Part shown: in pieces, positions 15,663 to 24,479 of the stretch
Layout: each line of letters begins with the position of its first letter
How positions within the stretch are numbered: the stretch's first letter is position 1
NCBI GenBank assembly: GCA_964645655.1
Contig: CAZXZS010000001.1
Span: forward strand, 434,001-498,000
DNA: 64,000 nt
Origin: JAGOUA01 sp964645655
Lineage (GTDB): Bacteria > Patescibacteriota > Patescibacteriia > 2-12-FULL-60-25
Direction: 5' to 3'
Translations under genes and position numbers: made by a program
Notes under the pieces: generated by a model
What the model saw: the letters and a program-made list of their open reading frames with translations, nothing else
What the model was told of the DNA's origin: nothing
Database searches by the model: none

Positions 15663-17588
15663 ATGAACCTGACCGAGCGTTTCTTCCCGCGCCGCGTCCG
15701 CATCGAGCGCCACCTGGAGGTGCGGTTCGATACGGGCGAGGACGTCCAACACGAGCGCCTCTACGAATCCGAACAGAACCTGGTCGAGGGGCGTCCGCTG
15801 TTTTTGGGGTTCGCCTTCCGTTCGCGGCGGTTTCTCTGGACGGGCGCGCTCATGTGCCTGCTCTTTTGCGTCCTCATCGGCCGCGCGGCCTGGATGCAGG
15901 GCTGGAATGGCGCTATCTATCACGCGCTTGCCGAGAACAACCGCCTCCGCGTCGTTCCCGTTTGGCCGCACCGCGGCGTGATCCGCGACCGCAACGGCGT
16001 CGTCCTTGCCGAAAACGCCCCGCGGTTCCAGGTCACCCTCGTCCCGCGCGACCTTCCCCTCGAGCCCGAATCCCGCAGCCTCACGCTTGCCGAAGCCGCG
16101 CGCCTCCTAGGGCAATCGGTCAAGGACCTCGAACCGTTCGCTGCCGTCACGGGCACGCGGATGGATGAGCCGGTCCTCGTCGCTGATGCCGTGTCGTATG
16201 ACCAGGCCATCGCCTTTGCGGTCCGTCTCCCGTCGCTGCCGGGCTTCAGCCTCGATGCCCGCCCCAAGCGCGCCTATCCGCGGACGGCCCAAGTCCCCAG
16301 CGTCGCCCATCTCTTGGGGTACGTGGGGAAGATCTCGGAAGACGAGCTTGCGGCCCGCCGTACCCAGGGGTATTACCGCGTCGACGAGCTCGGCAAGATC
16401 GGCCTCGAGCGCCGCTACGAGCCCGAGCTGCGCGGCACGGTCGGTTCGCGCACCTACGAGGTCGACGCCCGTGGCCGCGTGAAAGGGATCGTACATGAGC
16501 AGGCCCCCATCGACGGCCAAGACGTCACCCTCACGATCGACCTGCGCTTGCAGCAGGAGGCCGAGCGCCTCCTCCGGGAACGCCTCGCCCTCGAAAAGAT
16601 GACCCGCGGCGCCGTCATCGCCATGGATCCGCGCACCGGGGACGTCCTGGCCCTCGTCTCGTGGCCTTCGTACGACAACAACGCCTTTTCCGGCGGCGTT
16701 TCCTCGACTGTCTACCGCGCCCTCGCGAGTGACGTCGACCAGCCGCTCTTCAACCGCGCCCTCTCGGGCGTGTACCCGTCCGGTTCGACGGTGAAGATCG
16801 TCGTGTCCGTCGCCGCCCTCGTCGAGAAGGTGATCACGCCTGACACGAAGATCCTCTCTACGGGTGGCGTGCGCCTGGGCCAATGGTTCTTTCCGGATTG
16901 GAAGGCGGGCGGCCACGGCGTCACCGACGTCCGCCACGCCATCGCCTGGTCCGTCAACACGTTTTATTACCTTGCGGGCGGGGGAGGCGAACAGGGGATC
17001 GCCGGCCTCGGCCCCGAAGCGCTTGCCCGCTGGCTGCAGGCGTTCGGCCTTGGCCGTCGCACCGGCATCGACCTTCCGGGTGAAGCTGCCGGCTTCGTGC
17101 CCACGCGCACCTGGAAAGAGGACGTCCGCAAGCAGCCCTGGTACATCGGCGATACGTACAACCTCTCGATCGGCCAGGGGGACCTGCTCGTCACCCCCAT
17201 CCAGGTCGCGGCCTACACCGCCGCCGTCGCCAACGGCGGCCACCTCGTCCAGCCGCGTCTCGCCGAAGCCGCCCCCATCGCCGTCGGTCCAGCGCTCGCC
17301 GACCCCGAGACGATGGAGATCGTCCGCCTCGGCATGCGCGATGCCGTCACCTACGGCTCCGCCCGCAGCCTCTCCACGCTTCCCTTCACTTCGGCCGCAA
17401 AAACAGGCACCGCCCAATGGAACAAGAACCGCAACACGCATGCCTGGTTCACCTCGTTCGCGCCCTTCGAGGCCCCCGAGATCGTCGTCACGGTCCTCGT
17501 CGAGGAAGGCGGCGAAGGCTCCAGAGTCGCCGCCCCGATCGCAAAAGGGGTATTGGAAGCATGGAATCGGTTGAGGGTGGGGAAGTGA
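15663..17588 (+). CDS. mrdA: Penicillin-binding protein 2 (elongation transpeptidase)
   Basis: 641 aa class B PBP. Cytoplasmic N-terminus of ~55 residues (longer than usual), TM at about 58-75, PBP dimerisation domain (HRGVIRDRNGVVLAENAPRF), then the transpeptidase domain with SxxK S375-T-V-K378, SVN in AWSVNTFYYLAGGGG and KTGTAQWN. It cross-links peptidoglycan during lateral growth with MreB/C/D. No rodA follows; the second hairpin element does. Confidence 0.95.
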   Translation: MNLTERFFPRRVRIERHLEVRFDTGEDVQHERLYESEQNLVEGRPLFLGFAFRSRRFLWTGALMCLLFCVLIGRAAWMQGWNGAIYHALAENNRLRVVPVWPHRGVIRDRNGVVLAENAPRFQVTLVPRDLPLEPESRSLTLAEAARLLGQSVKDLEPFAAVTGTRMDEPVLVADAVSYDQAIAFAVRLPSLPGFSLDARPKRAYPRTAQVPSVAHLLGYVGKISEDELAARRTQGYYRVDELGKIGLERRYEPELRGTVGSRTYEVDARGRVKGIVHEQAPIDGQDVTLTIDLRLQQEAERLLRERLALEKMTRGAVIAMDPRTGDVLALVSWPSYDNNAFSGGVSSTVYRALASDVDQPLFNRALSGVYPSGSTVKIVVSVAALVEKVITPDTKILSTGGVRLGQWFFPDWKAGGHGVTDVRHAIAWSVNTFYYLAGGGGEQGIAGLGPEALARWLQAFGLGRRTGIDLPGEAAGFVPTRTWKEDVRKQPWYIGDTYNLSIGQGDLLVTPIQVAAYTAAVANGGHLVQPRLAEAAPIAVGPALADPETMEIVRLGMRDAVTYGSARSLSTLPFTSAAKTGTAQWNKNRNTHAWFTSFAPFEAPEIVVTVLVEEGGEGSRVAAPIAKGVLEAWNRLRVGK

Positions 17589-17676
17589 CCCTCCTCTGGG
17601 CCGTCTTCCTTTACCCAGTTTTGTCGGAGCCCTCTTCTTTTCTTTTTTTCTTCTCCCTCCTTTCCCTCCCCATGTA

Positions 17677-17829
17677 GGTCCCCGAGGGGGCGGGGCCTTT
17701 TTGCCGGACCTGCTGTGTGAGCCATCCATCCCCGGAACAAGCGGCGAGTTCAGGTCCGGCAAAAAGGCCCCGCCCCCTCGGGGACCGGCCCGCCCCGGGA
17801 AAGGCGGGCCTCTGGGGCGCCAGCCCCAG
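17677..17829 (+). repeat. Long-hairpin element, copy 2
   Basis: Perfect 36-bp inverted repeat, arms 17677-17712 and 17751-17786, 38-nt loop. Loop and inner arm sequence (TGCTGTGTGAGC, GAGTTCAGGTCCGGC) are nearly the same as copy 1, while the outer arm has changed on both sides with pairing kept. Then GGCCCGCC/GGCGGGCC and a third stem CTGGGGC/GCCCCAG (17812-17829) followed by ATATTTT. Also preceded by a pyrimidine tract. It separates the PBP2 gene from the greA promoter. Confidence 0.85.
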
Positions 17830-17842
17830 ATATTTTCCGCAT

Positions 17843-17871
17843 TTGACAACCTTTTAAAGGTTACATACGCT
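17843..17871 (+). promoter_or_regulatory. greA promoter with palindromic spacer
   Basis: TTGACA (17843-17848), 17-nt spacer, TACGCT (17866-17871). The palindrome AACCTTT-T-AAAGGTT (17848-17862) fills the spacer and could bind a repressor. A leader of about 50 nt precedes greA. Confidence 0.65.
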
Positions 17872-17926
17872 ACTCCCGTACGGTCCTGTATTACGCAATG
17901 ACCGGCTTTCTTTTTTCTCATCGGCT

Positions 17927-18385
17927 ATGTCCATCTCGTATCTCACCCCCCAAGGCCTCGAAAAACTCCAAGAAGAGCTTGATTTTTTGAAGACGAAAAA
18001 GCGTCCCGAAGCCATCAAGCGCATCGACGAGGCCAAGTCCATGGGGGACATCTCCGAGAACGCCGAGTATGACGACGCCAAGGAGGCGCAGAGCATGATC
18101 GAGCAGCGCATCTTCGAGATCGAAGAGATGCTCAAGAGCTACCAGCTCATCGAAGACGTCACCGACGGCAAGAAGGTGCGCGTCGGTTCCACGGTCGTGG
18201 TCGAGGTCAACGGCAAGGAAAAGACCTACAGCATCGTCGGTTCCAACGAGGCCGACCCGGTCGCGGGCAAGATCTCCAACGAGTCGCCGCTCGGCCAAGG
18301 CCTCCTCGGCCTCACGCCCGGCAAGAGCGTGTCCGTGAAGACCCCCTCCGGCGATACCGTCTACAAGGTCGTGAGCATTTCCTAA
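17927..18385 (+). CDS. greA: Transcription elongation factor GreA
   Basis: 152 aa, normal length. N-terminal coiled coil with the acidic tip GDISENAEYDDAKEAQ that enters the RNA polymerase channel and stimulates transcript cleavage; C-terminal FKBP-like domain (ISNESPLGQGLLGLTPGKSV). Own sigma70-type promoter upstream; lysS begins 12 nt downstream. Confidence 0.98.
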   Translation: MSISYLTPQGLEKLQEELDFLKTKKRPEAIKRIDEAKSMGDISENAEYDDAKEAQSMIEQRIFEIEEMLKSYQLIEDVTDGKKVRVGSTVVVEVNGKEKTYSIVGSNEADPVAGKISNESPLGQGLLGLTPGKSVSVKTPSGDTVYKVVSIS

Positions 18386-18397
18386 GCGTTTCCCGTT

Positions 18398-19870
18398 ATG
18401 TCACTCGACGAGCGCGACGTGCGCTTGGAAAAGATGCGGCGCCTGCAGGCGTCCGGCCTTTTGCCGTATGCGGTCGAGCCTGTCCGCACGGCGTCCTGCG
18501 TCGAAGCGATCGCGTCGTTCGAGGCGTGGTCCGCGGGTGCGCAACCGGTCACCCTCGCCGGCCGCCTCCTCACCATCCGTGTCCATGGCGGGATGCTGTT
18601 CGCTGACCTCGCGGACGATTCGGGCAAGCTCCAGATCGCCCTCAAGCAAGATGAGATCGGCGAAACGGCCTTCAGCCAGTTCCGCGACCTCTTGGATCCT
18701 GCCGACATCGTCGAGGTGAAGGGCGTCCTCTTCCTGACCCGTCGCGGCGAGAAGAGCCTCTCGGTTTCCTCGTGGCGCCCGTTGACGAAAGCGCTGCTCC
18801 CGCTCCCGGAGAAGTGGCACGGCTTGCAGGACGTCGAGACGCGCTACCGCGCCCGCGAGTTGGACCTGCTCAGCAATCCGGACGTCCGTCGCCAGTTCCT
18901 CGTGCGCTCGCGGCTCGTGTCCGCGCTGCGGCGCTTCCTCGATGGCGCCGGGTTCCTCGAGGTCGAGACCCCGATGCTGCATCCCATCCCGGGAGGCGCC
19001 AATGCCAGGCCGTTCATCACGCACCACAACGCTCTCGACGCGGATTTTTACCTGCGCATCGCCCCGGAGTTGTACCTCAAGCGCCTCGTCGTCGGCGGCT
19101 TCGAACGTGTCTACGAGATCGGCCGCTGTTTCCGCAACGAGGGGATCGACCACACCCACAATCCCGAATTCACGATGCTCGAGCTCTATTGGGCCTACGC
19201 CCAGCGCGAGCCGTTCATGCGTTTCCTCGAGGCCATGATCGCGCACATGGTCACGGCCGCGATCGGCTCGTCCGTCGTGGAGTTGCAGGGGAACGCCCTC
19301 TCCTTCGAGGCGCCCTTCCCGCGCAAGACGTTCCGTGAGGCGATCCTCGAAGCGACCGGCATCGACATCGACGACTGTCCGACCGAAGCGAGCCTCCGTG
19401 CCGCCATCGACCGTGCCGGCCTCCGCATCGACCTTGCCGGCTGCCACGGCCGCAGCGAGTGCCTCGACGAGCTCTACAAGAAGACGGCCCGCGCGCGTAT
19501 CGTCCAGCCCACGTGGGTGATGGACTACCCGGCCGACATGAAGCCGCTCGCCAACGTCTCGCCGGACGACCCGACCAAGAGCGCCTGCGCCCAGCTCGTC
19601 GTCTGCGGTGCCGAAGTGGTGAACGCCTATTATCACGAGTTGCACGACCCGCTCGTCCAGCGCGAACGCCTCGAGGCCCAGGAGGCGCTCGCCTCCGCCG
19701 GCAGCGAAGAGGCCCAGCGCCTCGACGAGGCCTTCCTCAAGGCCCTCGAGCACGGCTTGCCGCCCACGAGCGGCGTCGGCATCGGGATCGACCGCTTCGT
19801 CTCGCTCATCACGGGCGCCGGGATCCTCAAGGAAGTCATCCTCTTCCCGACGCTCCGGCCGCAATCTTAA
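18398..19870 (+). CDS. lysS: Lysyl-tRNA synthetase (class II)
   Basis: 490 aa. OB-fold anticodon-binding domain (VTLAGRLLTIRVHGGMLFADL), then the class II core: motif 1 FLEVETPMLHPIPGGANARPF, motif 2 FERVYEIGRCFRNEGIDHTHNPEF, motif 3 GVGIGIDRFVSLIT. Attaches lysine to tRNA-Lys. Likely cotranscribed with greA. A small hairpin (ACGGTC/GACCGT) follows the stop, without a T-run. Confidence 0.98.
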   Translation: MSLDERDVRLEKMRRLQASGLLPYAVEPVRTASCVEAIASFEAWSAGAQPVTLAGRLLTIRVHGGMLFADLADDSGKLQIALKQDEIGETAFSQFRDLLDPADIVEVKGVLFLTRRGEKSLSVSSWRPLTKALLPLPEKWHGLQDVETRYRARELDLLSNPDVRRQFLVRSRLVSALRRFLDGAGFLEVETPMLHPIPGGANARPFITHHNALDADFYLRIAPELYLKRLVVGGFERVYEIGRCFRNEGIDHTHNPEFTMLELYWAYAQREPFMRFLEAMIAHMVTAAIGSSVVELQGNALSFEAPFPRKTFREAILEATGIDIDDCPTEASLRAAIDRAGLRIDLAGCHGRSECLDELYKKTARARIVQPTWVMDYPADMKPLANVSPDDPTKSACAQLVVCGAEVVNAYYHELHDPLVQRERLEAQEALASAGSEEAQRLDEAFLKALEHGLPPTSGVGIGIDRFVSLITGAGILKEVILFPTLRPQS

Positions 19871-19954
19871 GGAAAACGGTCCGAGTTGACCGTCCCGATG
19901 CCCCCTGGTTGGATGGGAGATGGAACCGCTCAGAAAACGCCTTTTTCCTCTTGT

Positions 19955-21223
19955 ATGCTTGATGCCCGCTTCATCCGCGAACATGTCGCCGAGGTCAAAG
20001 AGAACGTCCGGCGCCGTCGCCTGTCCGTCGACGTCGATGCCTATCTCGCTGCCGACGAGGCGCGTTTGTCGTGCCTACAGGAGGTCGAGACCCTGCGCCG
20101 CGAGCGCAACGAGACGGCCCAGCGGATCTCCCAGGTCACTCCCGATGAGCGGCCCGTCCTCATCGAACGCGGCAAGCAGATCAAGGAGGCGCTCAGCGCC
20201 AAGGAGACGGAGCTCGCGGGATACGAGGCGCAGGCCAAAGACCTCCTCGCCCAGATCCCCAACATGACGCACCCGGACGTCCCGGAAGGCGGTTCGGACG
20301 CCGAAAACAAGGAGATCGCCCGGGTGGGTGAGATCCGGCTCCAACCCGCGCCCAAGTCGCACACCGAGTTGGCGCAGGCCCACGACCTGCTCGATTTCGA
20401 GCGCGCCGCGAAAGTCACGGGCGCCAAGTTCTATTTCGTGAAACGTGACCTAGTCCTCCTCGAGCAGGCCCTCATCCTTTGGGCGCTCCAAGAGTTACGC
20501 GCGGACGGGTTCATCCCGCTCGAGACGCCGGACCTCGCGAAAGATGAGGTGCTCCTTGGTACCGGCTATCAGCCTCGCGGGAATGAGACCCAGATCTATT
20601 CGATCGAGGGCACCGACCTTTCGTTGGTCGGCACGGCCGAAATCACCATCGGTGGCTATCATAAAGACGAGATCCTTGACGAGGACCGGCTGCCCCTCAA
20701 ATACGTCGGCCTTTCGCACTGCTTTCGGACCGAAGCGGGCTCCTATGGGCGCGAATCGTACGGCCTTTACCGTGTCCACCAGTTCAACAAGGTGGAGATG
20801 TTCGTGTTCTGCGCCCCGTGGCAGTCCGACGCGGTCCATGAGGAATTGCGCCGCTTGGAAGAGCGCCTTTTCGCCAAGCTCGGCATCCCGTTCCGCGTCC
20901 TCGACATCTGTACGGCCGACCTCGGCGGTCCGGCCTACCGCAAGTACGACCTGGAGGCCTGGATGTGGGGCAAGAAAGAGGGGCAAGGGGATTGGGGAGA
21001 GGTCACGAGCACGTCCAACTGCACCGATTACCAGGCCCGCCGCCTCAACATCCGCATCCGCAAGAAGGACGGCAGCCTCGAATATGCGCATACGCTCAAC
21101 GGCACGGCCATCGCCCTGTCGCGCGCCCTCATCGCGATCATGGAAAACTACCAGCAGCCCGATGGTTCCATCGTGGTTCCGGAAGTGTTGCGCCCGTTGT
21201 GCGGCTTTGACGTGATCAGGTAG
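19955..21223 (+). CDS. serS: Seryl-tRNA synthetase
   Basis: 422 aa. Starts with the classical MLDARFIREHVAEVKENVRRR and a long antiparallel coiled-coil arm (to about residue 100) that reads the long variable arm of tRNA-Ser. Class II core: TAEI, motif 2 FRTEAGSYGRESYGLYRVHQF, and TSTSNCTDYQARR. ATG at 19955 is chosen because an in-frame start 23 codons upstream adds non-family sequence. It charges both tRNA-Ser genes in this window. alr starts 3 nt downstream. Confidence 0.97.
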   Translation: MLDARFIREHVAEVKENVRRRRLSVDVDAYLAADEARLSCLQEVETLRRERNETAQRISQVTPDERPVLIERGKQIKEALSAKETELAGYEAQAKDLLAQIPNMTHPDVPEGGSDAENKEIARVGEIRLQPAPKSHTELAQAHDLLDFERAAKVTGAKFYFVKRDLVLLEQALILWALQELRADGFIPLETPDLAKDEVLLGTGYQPRGNETQIYSIEGTDLSLVGTAEITIGGYHKDEILDEDRLPLKYVGLSHCFRTEAGSYGRESYGLYRVHQFNKVEMFVFCAPWQSDAVHEELRRLEERLFAKLGIPFRVLDICTADLGGPAYRKYDLEAWMWGKKEGQGDWGEVTSTSNCTDYQARRLNIRIRKKDGSLEYAHTLNGTAIALSRALIAIMENYQQPDGSIVVPEVLRPLCGFDVIR

Positions 21224-21226
21224 CCT

Positions 21227-22390
21227 ATGCCCCCGGAAGCCGCCCGCAGCTGGATCGAGGTCTCGGCCGCGGCCCTCCGCGCGAACCTCCGGAGCGTGCA
21301 GGCGTTCGTCGCGCCGCTCGCGGTCTTTCCGGTCCTGAAGGCGGATGCGTATGGGCACGGCTTGCCCTTGGTGGCGGAAGCCTTGAAAGGGGGGCGCGTC
21401 CCCTTTTTTGCGGTGGATAGCGTGGAAGAGGCGGCTGGACTCGCTGACCTGTTGCCCGGGGCTCCATTGCTCATTTTGGGGCACGTCCCGTTGGCGTGCT
21501 TGGATGAGGTCGTCACCCGCGGCTGGTCGTTCGTCTGCTCGAAGGCGGAGGTGGCCCAGGCGCTCGCTTGCCTTCCGCCTACGCTCCCGCCGGCACGCAT
21601 CCACCTCGAAGTCGAGACCGGCCTCCATCGCCAGGGGGCGGATGCCGCCACGCTCGACCGCATCCTTTCGATCATCCATACCGCCCCAGCGCGTTTCCGG
21701 GTTGAAGGTGTGTGCAGCCATTTCGCGAACGTCGAAGATGCCTCCGCGCGAAACGCATACCCCTCCCTTCAGGAAGCGCGATTCTTTGCGGCGTGCGCCC
21801 GGGTGGAGGCGGCCGGACATGCGCCCGTCTGGCGCCATTTGGGTTGTAGCGCGGCGGGATGGGTGCGGTCGGGAGAGGGATTTACGGCCCTTCGCTTAGG
21901 GATTTCCCTGTATGGCCTCTGGTCATCGCCTGAAATTCGCGTCCAGATGCAGGCCGCGCACCCGGACGTGGTCCTGGAGCCCGCCCTCACTTGGAAGACG
22001 CGCATCGCCGAACGCAAGACCGTCCCTGCCGGCGAACCGGTCGGATATGGCCTCAGCGAACGCATGGCGAAGGATGCCGAACTTGCGGTCCTCCCGATCG
22101 GCTACTATGACGGCCTCGACCGCCGCCTTTCGGGATGTGGGGAGGTCCTCATCCGCGGTCGCCGTTGCCGGGTGGTGGGTCGCGTCTGCATGAACATGTG
22201 CATGATCGATGTGTCAGACGTGCCGGAAGCGGTACTCGAGGAAGAGGTCGTGCTGTTCGGGGCGCAAGGCATCGAGCGGATCACGCCCGAGGACTGGGAG
22301 CGCCTAGTCCCCGGGCTGATCGCTTATGAGGCCATTGCCCGCCTGCGTGCCGGCATCCCGCGCGCCTTGGTCGGGGCGGACGGGTCGTGA
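21227..22390 (+). CDS. alr: Alanine racemase
   Basis: 387 aa, fold type III PLP enzyme giving D-Ala for peptidoglycan. PLP lysine K38 in VLKADAYGHG; C-terminal catalytic Tyr region VGYGLSER; RVCMNMCMIDVSDV (family RxxMDQxMVD, with Asn-Met in place of Asp-Gln); ILGH and HFANVEDA blocks also present. Coupled to serS by a 3-nt gap. Its stop codon abuts the -10 of the next gene. Confidence 0.95.
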   Translation: MPPEAARSWIEVSAAALRANLRSVQAFVAPLAVFPVLKADAYGHGLPLVAEALKGGRVPFFAVDSVEEAAGLADLLPGAPLLILGHVPLACLDEVVTRGWSFVCSKAEVAQALACLPPTLPPARIHLEVETGLHRQGADAATLDRILSIIHTAPARFRVEGVCSHFANVEDASARNAYPSLQEARFFAACARVEAAGHAPVWRHLGCSAAGWVRSGEGFTALRLGISLYGLWSSPEIRVQMQAAHPDVVLEPALTWKTRIAERKTVPAGEPVGYGLSERMAKDAELAVLPIGYYDGLDRRLSGCGEVLIRGRRCRVVGRVCMNMCMIDVSDVPEAVLEEEVVLFGAQGIERITPEDWERLVPGLIAYEAIARLRAGIPRALVGADGS

Positions 22391-22404
22391 TACACTGTGC
22401 CGGT

Positions 22405-23025
22405 ATGCCCGCCATTTCCTATCCTGCCAGCCGCCTCGTCAAAGGGGCCGTGATCGTCGGCGCCGTGGTCGCCGGCCTCGGCCTGCTCTCGATCGTCAAG
22501 CTCAGCCTGACCCGCAACGCGGAACTGCTCCGCTACCAGGCCTGCGCCAACGGGTCGCGCCAGGATTGCGCGCCGTCGCTCTTTTGGACGTTCGCGGGCC
22601 TCACGACCAAGGGCGCCGATGGGACGGTCCAGACGGGGCTCGTGCCGGCCAACGCTACGGGCAAGCGCGTGGTCCGCACGTCCGAAGCGGCCCCGCTCCT
22701 CACGTCGTTGCGGCCGGACGGGTTCATTTCCCAAGGCGCGCAAGGGTACCAGGTGACCCTTGGGACGGAGGTCGACCTGCGGGCGACCATCGAGCGGGCC
22801 GGCCGTGTGGAGGTGCGGTTGCGCGCCCCGGGGGCCGCGACGAGCACCCTGGTGCAGGCCATGAAGCCCGTCGCGAACGCCGACCAGGCGTATGAGGCGA
22901 AATTCCGTTGGAACGAGCCATTGGGTGGGGAATTGGAGATTTTTGCCACGGGCGAAACCGTCCCAGCCGAGACCACGACCCTCATCGTGCCGCTCCAGGT
23001 GGTCGAGGTTGCCAACGAGGCGTAA
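22405..23025 (+). CDS. Membrane-anchored protein, unrecognised
   Basis: 206 aa. One N-terminal TM (about 12-33, GAVIVGAVVAGLGLLSI) then a Thr/Val-rich, beta-looking extracytoplasmic domain with a Cys pair (ACANGSRQDCAPS). Fold unknown; the spacing of beta strands (VTLGTEVDLRATIERAGRVE) suggests an Ig-like sandwich. An extended -10 (TGATACACT) overlaps the alr stop, and the chosen ATG is 8 nt after it, so it is probably transcribed separately and leaderless. Confidence 0.65.
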   Translation: MPAISYPASRLVKGAVIVGAVVAGLGLLSIVKLSLTRNAELLRYQACANGSRQDCAPSLFWTFAGLTTKGADGTVQTGLVPANATGKRVVRTSEAAPLLTSLRPDGFISQGAQGYQVTLGTEVDLRATIERAGRVEVRLRAPGAATSTLVQAMKPVANADQAYEAKFRWNEPLGGELEIFATGETVPAETTTLIVPLQVVEVANEA

Positions 23026-23075
23026 GTCTGGTTGATTGGGGGAGAGTCAGATCTTCCTGATGCCTTTCACTTTTT

Positions 23076-24470
23076 ATGTCTCGTCTTCTCGTACAAGAAA
23101 CCGTGGGCCGGACGGGGGAGGTGGTGACGGTCAAGGGCTGGGTCCACGTCCGCCGCGACATGGGCAAGCTCGTGTTTTTCGACCTCCGCGACCGCACGGG
23201 GCTGTTGCAGGTGGTATGCGTCCCGAGCCAGCTCGACGCCGATTCCAAGGAGCGCGTGAAGGGCTTGCGCGCCGAGTATTGCGTCGCCGTCACGGGCACG
23301 GTGCAGGCGCGCCAGCCGGGCCAGGAGAACGCCGACCTGGCGACCGGGTCCATCGAGATCCTTGCCAAGACGGTGGAGATTTTGAATGCCGCCAAGACGC
23401 CGCCCTTCGAGGTCAACCAGGATACGATGGCCGTCAACGAGGAGTTGCGCCTCAAATACCGCTACCTCGACCTGCGTTCCCAGCGCATGCAGCGCAACAT
23501 CCGTTTGCGCGACCAGGTGATCTCGTTCTTCCGCGACTACCTCCATCGCGAAGGGTTCGTCGAGATCGAGACGCCGTACCTGACCAAGGGCACGCCCGAA
23601 GGCGCGCGCGAGTTCCTGGTGCCGAGCCGGACCCATGCCGGCAATTTCTACGTCCTGCCGCAGTCGCCGCAGCAGTTCAAGCAGCTGCTCATGGTCGGCG
23701 GCATGGAGCGCTATTTCCAGGTGGCCCGCTGCTTCCGCGACGAGGACCAGCGCGGTGACCGCCAGCCCGAATTCACCCAGCTCGACCTCGAGATGTCCTT
23801 CGTCGAGCAGGAAGACGTGCTTACGCTCATCGAGGCGATGATGATCAGGCTCGTGCAGACCGTGACCCCCGAAAAGCGCATCCAGCAGGTCCCGTTCCCG
23901 CGCCTCTCATACCAGGAGGCGATGGAGAAATACGGTTCCGACAAGCCGGACTTGCGCGAAGACAAAAACGATCCGAACCTGCTCGCGTTCTGCTGGGTCC
24001 TCGACTTCCCGTTCTTCGAGAAGACCGACGAGGGCGGCTGGACCTTCACCCACAACCCGTTCTCGGCCGCAAAACCGGAACACCGCGACTGGCTGATGAG
24101 CAAGGAGCGGATCGGCGACATCCTCACGACCCAGTACGACATCGTCCTGAACGGCTATGAGGCCGGGGGCGGCTCGATCCGCAACCACGAGCCCGAGGCC
24201 TTGCGCCGCGTGCTCGAGATCATGGGGTTGGGTGCCGACGAGATCGAGGCCCAATTCGGCCACATGCTCGAGGCCTTCGAATATGGCGCCCCGCCGCACG
24301 GGGGCATCGCGCCCGGCATCGACCGCATCGTGATGATCCTCGCCAACGAGCCAAACATCCGCGAGGTGATCCCCATTCCCAAGACGGGGGACGCGCGCGA
24401 CCTCATGATGGGGGCGCCGAGCCCATTGCCGGAGGCGCGCCTGCGTGACGTGCACATCAAGGGGCTGTAA
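23076..24470 (+). CDS. aspS: Aspartyl-tRNA synthetase lacking the GAD insertion
   Basis: 464 aa; most bacterial AspRS are ~590. OB-fold (VTVKGWVHVRRDMGKLVFFDL), class II motif 1 (EGFVEIETPYLTKGTPEGAR), QSPQQFKQLLMVGG, motif 2 (FRDEDQRGDRQPEFTQLD) and motif 3 (GGIAPGIDRIVMIL) are intact. Sequence runs almost directly from YGSDKPDLRED to LLAFCWVLDFPFFE, where bacterial enzymes carry the GAD domain, so it has been lost. tRNA-Asn could also be a substrate if the genome lacks asnS; that cannot be judged here. scpA follows after 9 nt. Confidence 0.95.
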   Translation: MSRLLVQETVGRTGEVVTVKGWVHVRRDMGKLVFFDLRDRTGLLQVVCVPSQLDADSKERVKGLRAEYCVAVTGTVQARQPGQENADLATGSIEILAKTVEILNAAKTPPFEVNQDTMAVNEELRLKYRYLDLRSQRMQRNIRLRDQVISFFRDYLHREGFVEIETPYLTKGTPEGAREFLVPSRTHAGNFYVLPQSPQQFKQLLMVGGMERYFQVARCFRDEDQRGDRQPEFTQLDLEMSFVEQEDVLTLIEAMMIRLVQTVTPEKRIQQVPFPRLSYQEAMEKYGSDKPDLREDKNDPNLLAFCWVLDFPFFEKTDEGGWTFTHNPFSAAKPEHRDWLMSKERIGDILTTQYDIVLNGYEAGGGSIRNHEPEALRRVLEIMGLGADEIEAQFGHMLEAFEYGAPPHGGIAPGIDRIVMILANEPNIREVIPIPKTGDARDLMMGAPSPLPEARLRDVHIKGL

Positions 24471-24479
24471 ATTGGAGGC

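Noticed and set aside
19871..19954. T-box riboswitch upstream of serS
   Set aside because: Only a 6-bp hairpin (ACGGTC/GACCGT) is present in 84 nt; no room for stem I or the T-box sequence.
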